Part shown: positions 40,333 to 51,807 of the stretch, piece after piece
Layout of the letters: every line of letters starts with the position of its first letter
Position numbering within the stretch: position 1 is the stretch's first letter
Assembly (NCBI GenBank): GCA_001599935.1
Contig: BCIJ01000007.1
Location: 94,227 to 158,226, forward strand
Source: Holtermannia corniformis
Taxonomy: Eukaryota; Basidiomycota; Tremellomycetes; Holtermanniales
DNA: 64,000 bases
Reading direction: 5' to 3'
Notes under the pieces: model-generated
What the model was told of the DNA's origin: nothing
What the model saw: only the letters and a program-made list of their open reading frames with translations
Databases searched by the model: none
Position numbers and translations under genes: made by a program

Positions 40333-41073
40333 CTACGCCCCTGACGCCCCGCCTCCGTCTCCATTCCCATCCCCAGACGAGCGCTTCCCATCAAACGCAG
40401 TCACGCCGAGACCCCATCGGCCCGCCTTCTTCCCCCAGCCCTCTGCGATCCCCCAAGCATGCTGTCCTCCGATCCTCGGCGGTCCCTTGCTCATCCGCTT
40501 CTCGATCGGCACCAACTTGTCAGGTCTTGAATNCCCCGCCTCGTCTGCAAAGTCCTCTGATCCTCGAGGTCTATCGAACGATCCTCTTCGGGAACCAGAA
40601 CCTCGAGGTTGGTTTGATGGCTTGGCCTGATACCGCGCTTGTTTCGGGGTCTTGATGCTGGCAAGAGCTTCTCGCACGGCTTGGCACAGCTCGTCCATAG
40701 GCACGTCGTAGATCTCCGGGTGCAATGTAGCGATGTATGCGTAATCTGTCGAGAGTGAGCTACTTTAATCCGAAAGCTCACGAATTGACTTGCCTGATAG
40801 TAGCAAGGGTTCACCAAGTGGCTGCCCCGTCGCCACTTGCCTAACAGCCTGTTTGAATCGAGTGCGCACCCGGTTGCGCTCAACCGCCGAGTTCGACACA
40901 TGCTTTTTGGAAACCATTAGACCAAAGGGAATACGAGCAGCGGCAGTGCTCGACTCTGGATAGGGATGTGGCGTGGGCGGAGGGAGAGAAGCGGCAGGAG
41001 CAGCGCGAAGAGTGAACAGCTTACTGCGAGCCGTCCTTGTGGTGGGCGTCTTGGCAAAGAGACTGCTGTTCAT
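40333..41073 (-). CDS. Bacterial-type RNase P protein (RnpA family)-like
   Basis: The core reads RIPFGLMVSKKHVSNSAVER, then NRVRTRFKQAV. This is the RnpA signature, in which the RNR box binds RNase P RNA. Exon 2 gives DYAYIATLHPEIYDVPMDEL, CQAVREALASI, equivalent to the bacterial (K)DYVIIARP...L...L strand and helix. The intron between them (40728-40775 region) has a GC donor (TCAG|gcaagt). A long Gly/Ser/Arg-rich C-terminal extension follows. One ambiguous base lies at 40533. ATG 41073 is the first Met, but RnpA homology (LLARRLDFETA) extends upstream across a likely GC-AG intron. A mitochondrial role is inferred. Fungal mitochondrial RNase P is classically served by Rpm2, not RnpA. Confidence 0.7.
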
Positions 41074-43436
41074 CGCAGTCTCAAAGTCGAGACGACGGGC
41101 GAGCAGGCCCTCGGTCGGTGGTATCGGCTACAAAGTGCTGTCAGTGAGCCCGGATATCGAGATAGGTTGAAACTTGCAGTTGCTGTCTTTGACTCCCCCT
41201 GAGGTGCGTCGTCCATAGTACTCTGCGCTGCGCGCGCAGGCCGGCTCAGGGAAGCCAAAGACACGGATTGCGGCACCGTCACCGCCAGTCGCTCCCATTG
41301 CCTCCCTTCAGCACCGAGCGGCAACCACTCGTCTTTGGCATAGGTCGGTGAGCGCGTCATTTCGATCAATCGCGATACTGCGCGTTTCTGTAGACGTCAG
41401 TTCTTCCCTTCGCTTGACCGGACTTACATATGCGAACCGCTCATCTTCACCTGTAAAGATTGATAGCACGCTGAACGCATGGCCTGCCGCTCTCGTTTCG
41501 TGCTTTTTCTGAGCCGCGGGGGTCGTCGGGTTATACACCGAGACGTTTGGCCTCGCTGGCTCGTGCAACGTCTCCGACAACGCCTCGGCCGCCATGACGT
41601 TTTCGTTTGTCGAGTGGTCGAAAAAGTCATCGCCGGTTAATGTTGGAGACTCTGACTCGAGTGCATCAGGGAAGAACATGTCTTCAGGCGCGGCTTCGGC
41701 CGAGATGAGGACTTGACAACGCGATTCGTCTGCGCGCATTAGCCATGCTCGTATGTCAGATATGTGCGTACACAGGGCATCAACGAGGTTGATGAGCCGC
41801 CTGGCTTCGTTCTTGTGACGGAGGTAGAGGATCGGCACATTGTCAATGACAAAGGTGCGGAAAGTTGACGCAAGAGAGATGTAGTCTGCTGCTCCCAAGG
41901 GCTTGCGGCGGTAAGTCAGCGATGATGAGATTGGCCAGAGCGACGCACCTCTTCACACAGCGCGGCAAATGAGAAGCGGCAGACCGTTCCGGCCGCCAGT
42001 GGTACCGGCACACGCCGACCATAGACATTGATCGACGACGGTTTCGCTGCCATATCAGCATCAATAGCCGCAAGCTTAGACATACCTTCCTGGCCCGCCA
42101 GCAGCTCGTGCCACCTGTTTTCCAATTCCGCTCGCTGCGTACCAACAAGCCATCGATCCTGTTTCTCGGCCGCGTCCTCTTCACGTTGGCGCCAGTCGAC
42201 ACCGCCGTCGAGTTCAACCAGCTCGCATCGCGATTTGAGAGCATCGAGGAAGCCGGCCATGCGTTCTTTTTGTACGCCGTGGTGGTAGAGATCATCTGGG
42301 ACGCGGTTCTGCACCGCGTGAGCTCATGGCAAATGTACTTGGTCAGAACGGACCGAGCACGAGACAATGATCCCTCCTAGGCGCCAGTACCACGACAAGA
42401 CGTCTCGGAGGAGCGAAGCCGACGACGCATCGACGAGTTGGAGCTCGTCAAAGCTGTCACCAGTCAGCTCGTGCGCCGCCATCACTGCCAGCGACCCACT
42501 ACAGCACATGGTACTCTGCCATCATCCTGCGCGCGACTGTCCGAGATTAGCGTGTGCCACCACGCAGATGCCGTCGGACAACTCACTAACGAACGGGATC
42601 GCCTCCTCGGTCTCGGCCCAAGCGGCCATTCCCCTCGTATCCGCCTCCTCGCCTTGTCCTTCCCACCTGCCACCTGCAAACACGGCCTTCCAGCCGCGTT
42701 TGCCCGCGACATCCATGTTCTCACTCGGGCGTTCCTTTGGCGTCGCCGTCCTCCGGCGCTCCATCTCTGCAAACACTTGCTGGTACAGTGAGAGCAGGAA
42801 CGCATGGTAGTGATGACGGCGCTTTTTGGGCGTTGGCAACAAGGAGAAGAAGAGTGAGAGCAGGAGAGATTTCCCGGTCCCTGGAGGGCCAGTGATGAGG
42901 ATCCCCTGTAGGGGTGTCAGCCCAGCTTACCATGATGAAATAAACAGACACACCTTGGGTGTCGTCAAAGCCGCCAGTTCCTCTTCACCCGTCAAAACCC
43001 TTACGAGCTGCTTCTCGCGCTCGTCAGAGCCAGCGACGAGCCGTCGACCTTTGCCCTTGAACCACGATGGCCTATCATCCAGTGTCGGACGGGGTGCAAG
43101 CTTTTCCAACAGCTCGATCGGCGGTTCATAGTCTTGCAGAGTTGCCAGTAGCTTCTTTAGCTGCATGACGCATCGGACCTGTTCATCGTCCCATCGCAAC
43201 TCTCCGCGAGCTACTAAACCACGGTAGAGCTCTAGTAGGTCTGTCGTCTGGATGCTAGTCCCTGATCCGGGACTGGCATCGACTTGAGCTCCGAGTGTCA
43301 AAGTGGTCGCCAAGGTGCGCACGGTGATCGGTGAGATTGACGGATGGCAGTGAACACAGCTGCGGCGGCTCGCTATACCGATGCGGCATGCCTGGTTGAA
43401 TGCGAAGCGAGCTGTCTGTATCCTCGCCAGACTCAT
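41070..43436 (-). CDS. AFG1: AFG1/LACE1-like mitochondrial AAA ATPase
   Basis: The N-terminus is a basic mitochondrial presequence (MSLARIQTARFAFNQACRIG). DLLELYRGLVARGELRWDDE and QVRCVMQLKKLLATLQDYEP are family hallmarks. Walker A is GILITGPPGTGKSLLLSLFF. Walker B-like is DSFDELQLVDASSASLLRDV, followed by IIVSCSNRVPDDLYHHGVQK. Further matches are FLDALKSRCELVELDGGVDW, LGAADYISLASTFRTFVIDN and RLINLVDALC. Near the end FAYKRAVSRLIEMTRSPTYA is where relatives stop. Here the frame stays open for about 70 more codons to a TGA at 41070-41072, overlapping the RnpA-like gene. The true 3' end may be an unrecognised intron. Afg1 assists quality control of inner-membrane proteins. Confidence 0.88.
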
Positions 43437-43934
43437 CGTGCGTCTTCACTTGGATGCACTTGCCCAGCCAGCGGATGTCAGTGATCGATCGCAACGCGTT
43501 ATCGATAGCGCCCCGCCCCACGTCACCACCGTGTTCTCGCATTCGCCTATGTACAATCTCTTTCAGGTATCCGGCAGCGACACAGAAAGCATTCAGGTGC
43601 ATTTCCAAAGGCCAATCACTCATAGGTACAAGCTGGCGCGGCAAACAGGAGATCGGTTCACAGTGGTTGGAAAAGAGGGAGAAAAGAACAGAGGGGGAGC
43701 GAGACCACACGACTCTCTCAATCACGAGTACCCAAAAGACGGCAAACGCGGACGATCGATCAAACCGAGGGGCAGAGCACAGAGGGGAAGAGAGGAAAGG
43801 AAAGCGAGCTATACGACACAGTTGATGGAATCCGAGCGAGATCAGTCTGGGAGCGGGCCTTGAGTTTTCGAGAGCGGGAACACTGCGGGCGGAGAACGAG
43901 AACGAGTCGGATCGAGGCGAGCGTGTTGAGGCGC
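43437..43934. other. Intergenic, AFG1 promoter and GRP 3' flank
   Basis: No supported coding sequence; frames on the plus strand are charged low-complexity shadows. Purine-rich patches (around 43670-43710 and 43785-43810) stand out on the plus strand. Confidence 0.4.
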
Positions 43935-45226
43935 TTAGTAGCCGCCCTGCTGGTAGCCACCTTGGCCACCTGGTTGTGCGAGAGCGAGAGCGAGCGAGAG
44001 AGAGAGAGGGGAGGGGCAAGAGGGGAGAGAGAGCCACGGTCAACCGAAAAGGAGCAAAAGAGTCAGTTTGGTAATGTTATCTCACCATAGCCGCCGCCGT
44101 ATTGACCTTGCTGCTGGCCGTAGCCGCCGCCACCGTACTGGTCCTGACCACCGTAGCCTGAGAATAGACACGCAGCCAAGAGCAGAGACGAGACAGGGGT
44201 CGAGAGTATTCACAAGAGGGAGGAGAACGACGCGTCAGTGCCAAGGGCGCACCGAGCCGGGCAAGCGACCGATCACTCACCGCCTTGGCCACCGTAGCCG
44301 CCGCCACCCTGGTAACCGCCACCCTGCTGTCCGCCGTCTGCTGTTTGTCAGCCAGGGAACAGGTCATGGTCGGACGACTTACAGCCACCACCGCCGTAGC
44401 CACCCTGGCCACCACCGCCGTAGCCGCCTTGGCCACCACCACCACCGTAGCCGCCACCGTAGCCACCGCCACCGTCTGACGCGTCAGCATGCAGCGAGAT
44501 GGCACCAACCCGAAAACGTACAGCCACCACCACCACCACCGGCACCACCAGCAGGGCGGGCGTTGGCGAGGTTGACCTATACAGACGGTGATCAGTCCTT
44601 GATCTGCCAAGTCGCTACCGCTCGGTACTCACGCGGATGCGACGACCGTCAAGGTCCTGCTCGTTCAAAGCAGCGATCGCGGCCTGAGCCTGGTCCTCGG
44701 CAGCAAAGGTGACAAAGCCAAAGCCGCGGCTGCGGCCCGTCTCGCGGTCCTTCATGACAATGCACTGTGAGGATGACGTGTCAGCGTCGTAGGGTGGGTA
44801 ACCGCCTAGTCCAACGAACGTCGGTGATCTGGCCAAACTGCGAAAAGGCCTGTCGAGCGTCAGTCCATGCTACGTGTCAAGAGACGAGCTGGGAAAGACT
44901 GACCTGGGCAAGAGTGTTGTCATCGGTGTTCCATGACAGGTTACCTGATGAAAACGTGTCAACTACTGCCCCCTCCTTTGTTGTTTCTCGCGCCGCATCC
45001 TCTGCCGAGCGTGGCCAGGGAGCATCCTCGGGTTCGGCGTGCATCCTCAGAACCAGAGCCATGCCGGGTTGACGCCTCAATGCCGCCGACGACACCGTCT
45101 GTGCTCCTGCCACTCGCGATGCCCCCTTGATCCCTCTTTTCCTTGCATCCTCGCACCGTTTTCGCCACGCTACACCGCCTGCAGACCGCACTCGCACTCA
45201 CCAACGTAGATCTTTGCAGCGGCCAT
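43935..45226 (-). CDS. Glycine-rich RRM RNA-binding protein (GRP type)
   Basis: One RRM followed by a Gly-rich tail. Exons give [32 protein letters not shown] and [20 protein letters not shown], then [23 protein letters not shown]1 is RGFGFVTF and RNP2 is KIYVGNL; the aromatic residues that stack on RNA are present. The tail is [10 protein letters not shown] repeats spread over at least four short exons, ending [11 protein letters not shown]. Every intron in the tail is phase 1. The first intron is 257 nt (44945-45201), about five times the local norm. Relatives (plant GRP7, animal CIRBP) bind and chaperone mRNA, respond to cold or stress and often autoregulate by splicing. That is inference for this gene. 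Confidence 0.9.
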
Positions 45227-45420
45227 GATGAATATAGTCTTTGGGTTAAGTGAGACTGGAGGCAAGAGGGCAGAAGACGGGAGAAGGTTAGCGGCGGCGG
45301 GCGGGCGAGTGCAAAACGGGGGGTTAGCAGTTAAAGTGGCACTTTTCACTCGGTGCCGGCGAACAGGTAAACCCGAAAAACGCCGCAACCGGCCTACGTC
45401 ATCGTGGCACATGCATGCCA

Positions 45421-47985
45421 CTACTCGCCCAGCTTGAGCACCCACCGCGGCCCAGTCGTCCGCTGGACCCGCTCATCCCACTCCCATGCTAGCTCCGTGT
45501 GTGATTGAACCGCCGCCAGGTTGTGTCCGAGACTAGCGCCCAACTCGGTCACAATGACCTGGCCAGCCATCAGCGCCAAGTCGCTCATTCACCCAGGACT
45601 CACCGACCAGTCCTGTCTGTTGACGGCTTGGTTGCCTACACTCGCAAGCTGATCCAAGTTGCGCAACGATTGCTCCAATGCAGCGACTGCGTCCTGCCGC
45701 AACGCTGCACGCTAGCAGATGCGTCAGCACAGGCTTGACACGAAACAAACATCCCAAGCAGACACACCGGCGTCTTGTCCAGATCCTCACACACAGACTG
45801 CAGCTCATCAAAGCTCGGAAACAGTCTGTGTTCGTCCATCGCCGTACCGGGTGCTTGCAGCGGTCTCCGAAGGGCGCGCTTATGTCGAAGCGTGAATGTC
45901 CGCCGGCGCAGTGCGATCGACTGCGTCGTGGCCGGCGCAATCGGATGCAGTGTGAGCAGCTGGACTCGATCAGCTCTCTGCCGCCGAGTGATGACGAAAC
46001 GCACATTGAGCATCGCCCAGCTGATCGACGCCATCAGTTGCGCAAAGCGCACTCGCCAGTCTTGCCGCCCTTGCTCCCCGCTGCCACGTCGCGACGCGAC
46101 CGTCCAGACCCACCACCAAGCCTCGCGCTCCTCGGTACGATCCACTAGATCGATTTCCCACCCGAGCAGTGCACCCTCGAGTAAGACGTCGAGCCGGAGC
46201 GCATCAAGCTGATCCGCAATACTCGCTGGGAAATCGGGTGCCACGCCGTGGTATGCGCGCACGTCGTCGGCGAGCTCGGCAAACGTCAGCGCGGACGAAA
46301 GGAGGTTGCGGCGGTGTCGAGGACGATTGTACAGACTGATCGTAATGGTGTTGACGAGATACTACGCAGGCTCAACTCAGTACCTATACTTCGGAAGGCA
46401 ACGCAACCCACCCCAGTCAGGAGATCCCTCCATCGCGGGAACGACGGCAGCGCCAGCTGCTCGGCGCCCGTACGCAGCAGGATCTGTCCCAGCGTCCGCA
46501 TCGCGCCCGGCTCCAACCCGCACTGCATCCGGAGCCAATGATCGCTGATCCAGTCAATGAAAAAGTTGTGCTGGCGCAGCACCGTGTCGCGCGTTGGCGT
46601 AAACGTGGTCTGCGTCGGAATCAGCGCGGGGACAGTCTCGCAACTGTCACTCACGATTAAGAGTGATCGGACAAAAGCTGGGAGTGTTTGACCGGCCCAC
46701 AGCTTGCCGCGGATTGCGACCTGACGTGATCAAGACTACACTTGGCCCAATGGAGCTCACTCACCTCCCAAGCAGCTAGATCGTCAGTCTCGCCCAGCAC
46801 CTTGGCCATCTCCAAGCCATCAACGATTCCCCGCATCGCACTCATAGCAGCGTCATGTTCCGGAATCGAAAGCCTCGGCAGCGGCATGTGCTGGCGCAAC
46901 GACGTGTATATCCGATCATCAAACGCTGCTCTCGCAGGCGACGAAAGTGACGGCTCCTCAGGCGGAGGCAGAGATTGCAGGTGCTCGAAGGATGCCTTGA
47001 GTCGGTCGGTGCGGAACATTGTGATTCGTGGCCAGCCGGGTGGTTCTAGTAATCGAGCCATGCTATCGAGTAGTGTCTGCCATCAGTGGCGTCAGCAAGA
47101 GTGCCAGATCACCATCAAAGGTGCACACACGTTGCGAAAAGCTACACGCGCGAGCAGGGCTTCCCGCCACGGCTCTGCGACTGTTGCGGCATCAGCGTGA
47201 CGTCTTGCAGAGCTTCCATCTACTCACCTGGACAATCGTCCGCTCTGAGCCAGCTTTCTGCCGCGGCGCCAACCTCCAAGACCTCCTCCACTCCATCCGT
47301 CAGAGTCACGCCGAGCCCATAATCATCCAACCAGCAGTCCTCGCCATCCACGACATGTCCTTTGGCGAGCTCGGTCCAAGCGAGGTCGATAGTCTTGCGA
47401 TAGGCCAGGATATACGCTCGCAGCACGACCATGACGAGCTCTGTCGTACGCTCAGAGTCCACAATGCCAAGTTGGCCGAGCAAGTCGGTTGCAGAAGGGT
47501 CTCGAGGTACGAACAGGAGCTGAAAGTTGTGATAGAGCAAGGAAGTGTAGATGCACTGGCAGATTGGAGCGCCTTGATGCCAAGCTATCTGATCAACGTC
47601 AGCGTATGAGCTTTGATCTACCTGCTGGACTGACTTCGAGCTGAAGCAGGCGATCAATGACCCAGCAAACTTCCTGAGCCGTCATCAAGCTGAACGGATC
47701 AAACGCAGCTGGCGACGAGTCTGCGCCGACATAGATGCCAGTATCGGTCTTTTCGTGACCGACCTGTTCGCATATCAGCAGTGAGCTCAGGAGCAGTAGT
47801 ATTCATTCCAAAGACTGACCTCGACGGCACTCATCGCGTCCATCAACTGCAAGCTATCGGGCTTGATCATCTCGCCAGGTTCAAGCTCTGCAGTAATGTC
47901 AGCTCGCCTCCGCCTCTGCGAATCAAGCCCTACCTGAGCAAGTCGCTCTGAGCCAGTCTGTAATGTCGTGCATCGACCTCGTCAT
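45421..47985 (-). CDS. MAK10: NatC N-acetyltransferase auxiliary subunit MAK10/NAA35
   Basis: Anchors the NatC complex that acetylates N-terminal Met-hydrophobic proteins at the ribosome. The start region reads DITDWLRATCSELEPGEMIK, PDSLQLMDAMSAVEVG. Next come DPFSLMTAQEVCWVIDRLLQ and IAWHQGAPICQCIYTSLLYH, then VLRAYILAYRKTIDLAWTEL, AKGHVVDGEDCWLDDYGLGV. These are among the best conserved Mak10 blocks. Middle and C-terminal exons are less conserved (FFIDWISDHWLRMQCGLEPG, YHGVAPDFPASIADQLDALR). The last exon ends RTTGPRWVLKLGE. The start is ATG 47985 or 47973. Ten or so short introns. Confidence 0.88.
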
Positions 47986-48182
47986 GCTGCAACGTCGACG
48001 CCGTCGAGACGGTGTAAACTACTGCACCAACCAAACAACCTCGTGCCCACGTGGCGGCAATGAGCCGTGCGTTGCCGCGCCGGCCGGTGCCGATGCCATG
48101 ATGACTGTCCGTTCATCCATCATAAGTCATAAACGCTACAAGTACACTGCTAACCACGCTGACGCGTGGGAAACGTTTCAGA

Positions 48183-49481
48183 TCAATCAAGCGAGCCGTA
48201 GTTCGGCGCTCGACGCTTCCTCGAGCTGCCAAGGATGCCGCTCAGATCCGTACCACTGCCAGTCAGTTTCTATGACGAGAGTCAGCTAAGTGCTACTTGA
48301 TGGTGCATACACGCACCGAAATGTCGTCAGAGGTGATCGGGCACTTGAAGCTTGCACTGTTACTGATTGATGGGCTGATGCTAACGCCGACGATCTGCAG
48401 CGAGTCAGTCTGTTTGAGTGTGAGCGTAAGATGACCGACCTTGAGTTTCAATGTGAGGGTGTAATCGACAGTGATATCAGACACTGTCCCTCCTGCGATG
48501 CCACACTTTGCTGCAACAAGCGTCAGCACACGAACCTGTTCGCGCGCACCTTAGACTCACAGACGAGGTCCTTCAGGATCGCTTGGTCCGGGTCGGCCGA
48601 CGTCGTATAGCTGCACGCATCAGACATATCTCGGACGACTAGACGGCACTCACTTGAGAGTGAACGGGAACTCAAAGTCGGTGTGGCTGTTGCCCTTGAA
48701 ATTGATATTGTACAGCTCGCCGCCGCCAAAGTCGGTATCGTAGCCCGGGTATTTGGCGACTGCCTTGATTTGCTGAAAGTCTGCGCTGAACCAGTTTGGG
48801 TTGTCGACGCTTGGAAAGATCAGTCTTGTTCGACGCACAGCAGCTTGGCAACATACCTGATGCCGACGGTAAAGTTGATGGCAAGCCCTCCGTTCGACAG
48901 CGACACGGGTGAGGACCCGAGCTCGACGTCGCTGATTTGGATATCTGGTGGTCGGACCCACTGCAAACACGGTGTATCAGCGCCAAAGGACGCCATGTCG
49001 ACCTGAACGGAACCCACCAGCAAGATCGTGAGGACGATCGAGACAAACATGAAGATGCCCGTGCAGAAGCAGCACGAGAACATGCGGCAACAAGTGCGGA
49101 ACCCGCCGCCCTACAGAAAGGTGTCAGCGCCGTCTAGCAGCAGCGCAATCTACGATAGCCTTTACACACCTTGCCCCATTGTTTCCCCCTCTCATCCTTC
49201 CTCCAGATCCTCAGAAAGCCAGTACTCTTTGGCGGTTCCGGCAACGTCCACTGACTCTGCGGCCTGTCCGTGTTCCCGCCGTAGCGGCTCTCGCGCACAC
49301 CATAGGCTTCGTCGGGGTCTTCGAACCGCGTCTGCCGCTTCTCGGCGCCGTAGGGGATCGAGCTCGACGAGTCGTATGTGCCGAAACGGGGCACTTGATT
49401 GTAGGGCGTTGGTTCGTCGTAGTGGCCTGGAGGCGGCTGCTCCTTAGCGTAAGGGTCTGCGTATTGGCTGTTGTACGCCAT
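48183..49481 (-). CDS. Single-pass membrane protein with LEA2-like domain
   Basis: The ~105-residue N-terminus is cytosolic-type, Pro/Tyr/Ser-rich (MAYNSQYADPYAKEQPPPGH). A Cys-rich basic patch leads into one membrane helix (CCFCTGIFMFVSIVLTILLW). The rest is a beta-rich LEA2/NDR1-like domain: RPPDIQISDVELGSSPVSLS, NGGLAINFTVGISVDNPNWF, GNSHTDFEFPFTLKYTTSAD and ITVDYTLTLKLKVGHLTLTL. It ends RKRRAPNYGSLD. Such proteins occur in many basidiomycetes, with a plasma-membrane or vacuolar location usually assumed; no enzyme function is known. The cysteines next to the helix could be palmitoylated. The final exon (after a 47-nt intron) replaces a short read-through end. Confidence 0.75.
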
Positions 49482-49686
49482 GCTGAGCTACTGTCTGCGG
49501 CGAACGAGTCGATTTGTACGCCAGAGCAGTGCAGGTGTAGACGACCAACGCAGCGCCGGATACCGCTGCCAAGGGCGCCGCATCGCATCGCCTCAATCGT
49601 CGCGCAGCACACAGCAGCACCGCAAAGGACTCGGTGGCACCACTCGCGCGGAAACAACATCCAACACGACATTCATCGCAGCAAGG

Positions 49687-51209
49687 TCAAGCAGATGCAA
49701 CAGCAACCCGACTTGTTTCTTTCGTTGCCATATCACAGAGACAAAGCTCAGCGACCGAGCGCTCAGCAGTCGTTGGCCGACGTAAACTGCGGATGCCATC
49801 AGCCAGCGCTTGTTTTGCTTCCGCAGGACCCACCAGCGTCCAGGCAGCGTCGATGGAGATGATCTGGCCATTGATGTACCCTCCGGCCTTGGTCGCGAGC
49901 ATCATGACGGGCCCGGCGAGCTCGTCGTGCGTGCCCGCGCGACGGCACGGGATCGTCTCGCGCGTCTCGCGAGCCATGAGCTCCCAAAGCTTGCCCGTCG
50001 CTGGGTCGGTCGTGATGTCGGACGGGAAGAGACCGGGTTCGATCGCGTTGACGCGGACGTTGTAGCTGCGGTCGAGTCAGCGGTTGCAGTTCCAAGTGGC
50101 CATGAGTCGACTGACATGGTGAAGGCAGAAGCCAGCAGCCTTGTGAGCTGGTTCTCAGCCGCCTTGCTGACGGCGTATGCGAACTCGCACTAGTCGTGAT
50201 CAGCCTGTGCGCGCTCATATCGTATATCGCAAGCGTACCACACGGCTGTGGAAACGCATCAGTCAGAGTGATCATGCGGTCGGACCCGCGACTCACCGGT
50301 TCAAAAAGTGTGAGCCAATCGACGAAATGTTGGTGACGCAAGCGTTGTCCGACTTCTTCAAGAGGGGCAAGAATCTAGCATCTTTGAGCGTTCATCCCAT
50401 GAGCCGCGATTAGCACCGCTCACTTGACGCAGATAAAGTAGACACCGTTGACGTGCACGTTGAAAACATTGGTCTGGACAGTAAATGTTCAGCTTTGCGC
50501 GATCACAACAAAGCACACGAGCGTACAAAGTCACCGCTTCGAGGTATAGGTCAGCGCGCAGACTATGAGTGCAAGATACGCACTCTTCAACGCTGCCGAG
50601 CATCTTTTCGACACCCTCCTTGTCGTCCTGCAGTCGTCAGCGCGCGTACTTGAGAGCAAGACGGGTAGATAATCACCCAAGGTGACTGGATGCGCCAGCC
50701 GTTCGAGGCTCCAGCGTTGTTGATCCTATGGCCTATCAGCGTTGTGCGACCTACAGTCATGGTTACGCATACAAGACGTCGACCCGGTCGGTTAAGGCGG
50801 CAATCTTCTGATACACCTCCTCGACACCAGCCTTGCTCGAGACATCGCCTTGAACCCTGTCCCAAACTGAAATCAGCTTTCCAGAACGCCGTCCAGTAGT
50901 TTGACTGCCACGCACGGTACGAGCTCGCCCGTCTTCTGAGCCGCTTTGAGCTCCTCGTTGACTTCTTTGGCCGTCGCTTCAAGCTTTTCAAGCCTGCGGC
51001 CGACGATGAACACCTTTGCGCCGTTGGTCGCAAAGCCTGTCGAGATGCCGCGACCGAGACCGACGCCACCGCCGGTCACAACGACAACCTGGTGACTATC
51101 AGCTAACCGTGCGCAGTGAGAGCAGGAAGCCGACCTTGCCCTTGAGGTCGTAGATTGTCTCGGCCGAGTAGGCTGCTGCAGGCAAGTTGTAGTTGATCTT
51201 TGCAGACAT
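49687..51209 (-). CDS. Short-chain dehydrogenase/reductase
   Basis: Classical SDR of the 3-oxoacyl-ACP-reductase-like group. Start MSAKINYNLPAAAYSAETIY, then VVVVTGGGVGLGRGISTGFA, the TGxxxGxG cofactor motif. NGAKVFIVGRRLEKLEATAK favours NADP by the RR after the second strand. Next are DVLINNAGASNGWRIQSPWD (NNAG), NISSIGSLFEP and EFAYAVSKAAENQLTRLLAS, giving the catalytic Ser and YxxxK. NVRVNAIEPGLFPSDITTDP and GGYINGQIISIDAAWTLVGP finish the fold. A ~40-residue C-terminal extension ends VAVASA. The substrate cannot be told. Several introns of 45-60 nt. Divergent from PRP46. Confidence 0.85.
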
Positions 51210-51807
51210 TGAAGAAAGAGTAGTGATGAGAAACAGGGTGGCAGGCCATCGAGCGACCTCGGTCCCCTTTAAGGTCTTTGGCGCTTGACTAAGCAAGCAG
51301 CACTGTAAGCAGAGGGTTTCCGCCCAGTCTGAGCGCTCAGTGCCGATCTCGCCGTCGAGCGTTCGGGTGCCGGGATGGGTCAAGCCAGTCTGTCAGTGCG
51401 CAACCCTCCTTTCCAGGGCTGGTCAGTTCAAGTGCGGAGCCAGACGCCGCAGTGTCAGTAGCGTTCAGAGTTGCCTGGGGTCAACGCGGTCAACGATGAG
51501 CCGGGCAGATCACGCCGATCACGAGTAGATGGCGGCTCAAGCAGCGCACGATGAGATGCATGATGTTGTCAGCAGCAGCAGCAGCAGGGTTGCGATGCGA
51601 TGGCGCTTGGTGAGTTTGGTCGAGCGCCGTGTCTGTGCTGGTGCGAGCTTGTGCCGTGCCATGTTTCAGCGCTCGCCAGTCTGTGCGCGTGCGCTATTAC
51701 AATCGGGATCAATACAAACAATGCCGATTAGTAATTCCCCACCAAGGGGTTACCGAGCCCACTTGCGCACCAGCATTACTACCAACACTGTCAGTCCACT
51801 ACCAGCA
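51210..51807. promoter_or_regulatory. Divergent SDR/PRP46 intergenic region
   Basis: No supported gene. It contains a short AGC trinucleotide run (51571-51587) and presumably both promoters. An open frame here encodes nothing recognisable. Confidence 0.4.

Noticed and set aside
40533..40533. Ambiguous base N
   Set aside because: An assembly or consensus ambiguity in the RnpA-like C-terminal extension, not a biological feature.
41070..41073. Bacterial-style ATGA overlap as proof of a translationally coupled operon
   Set aside because: The AFG1 tail after about 41270 does not match its family and a GC-AG intron spans the region, so the overlap may not exist in mature mRNA; kept only as one option in the junction finding.
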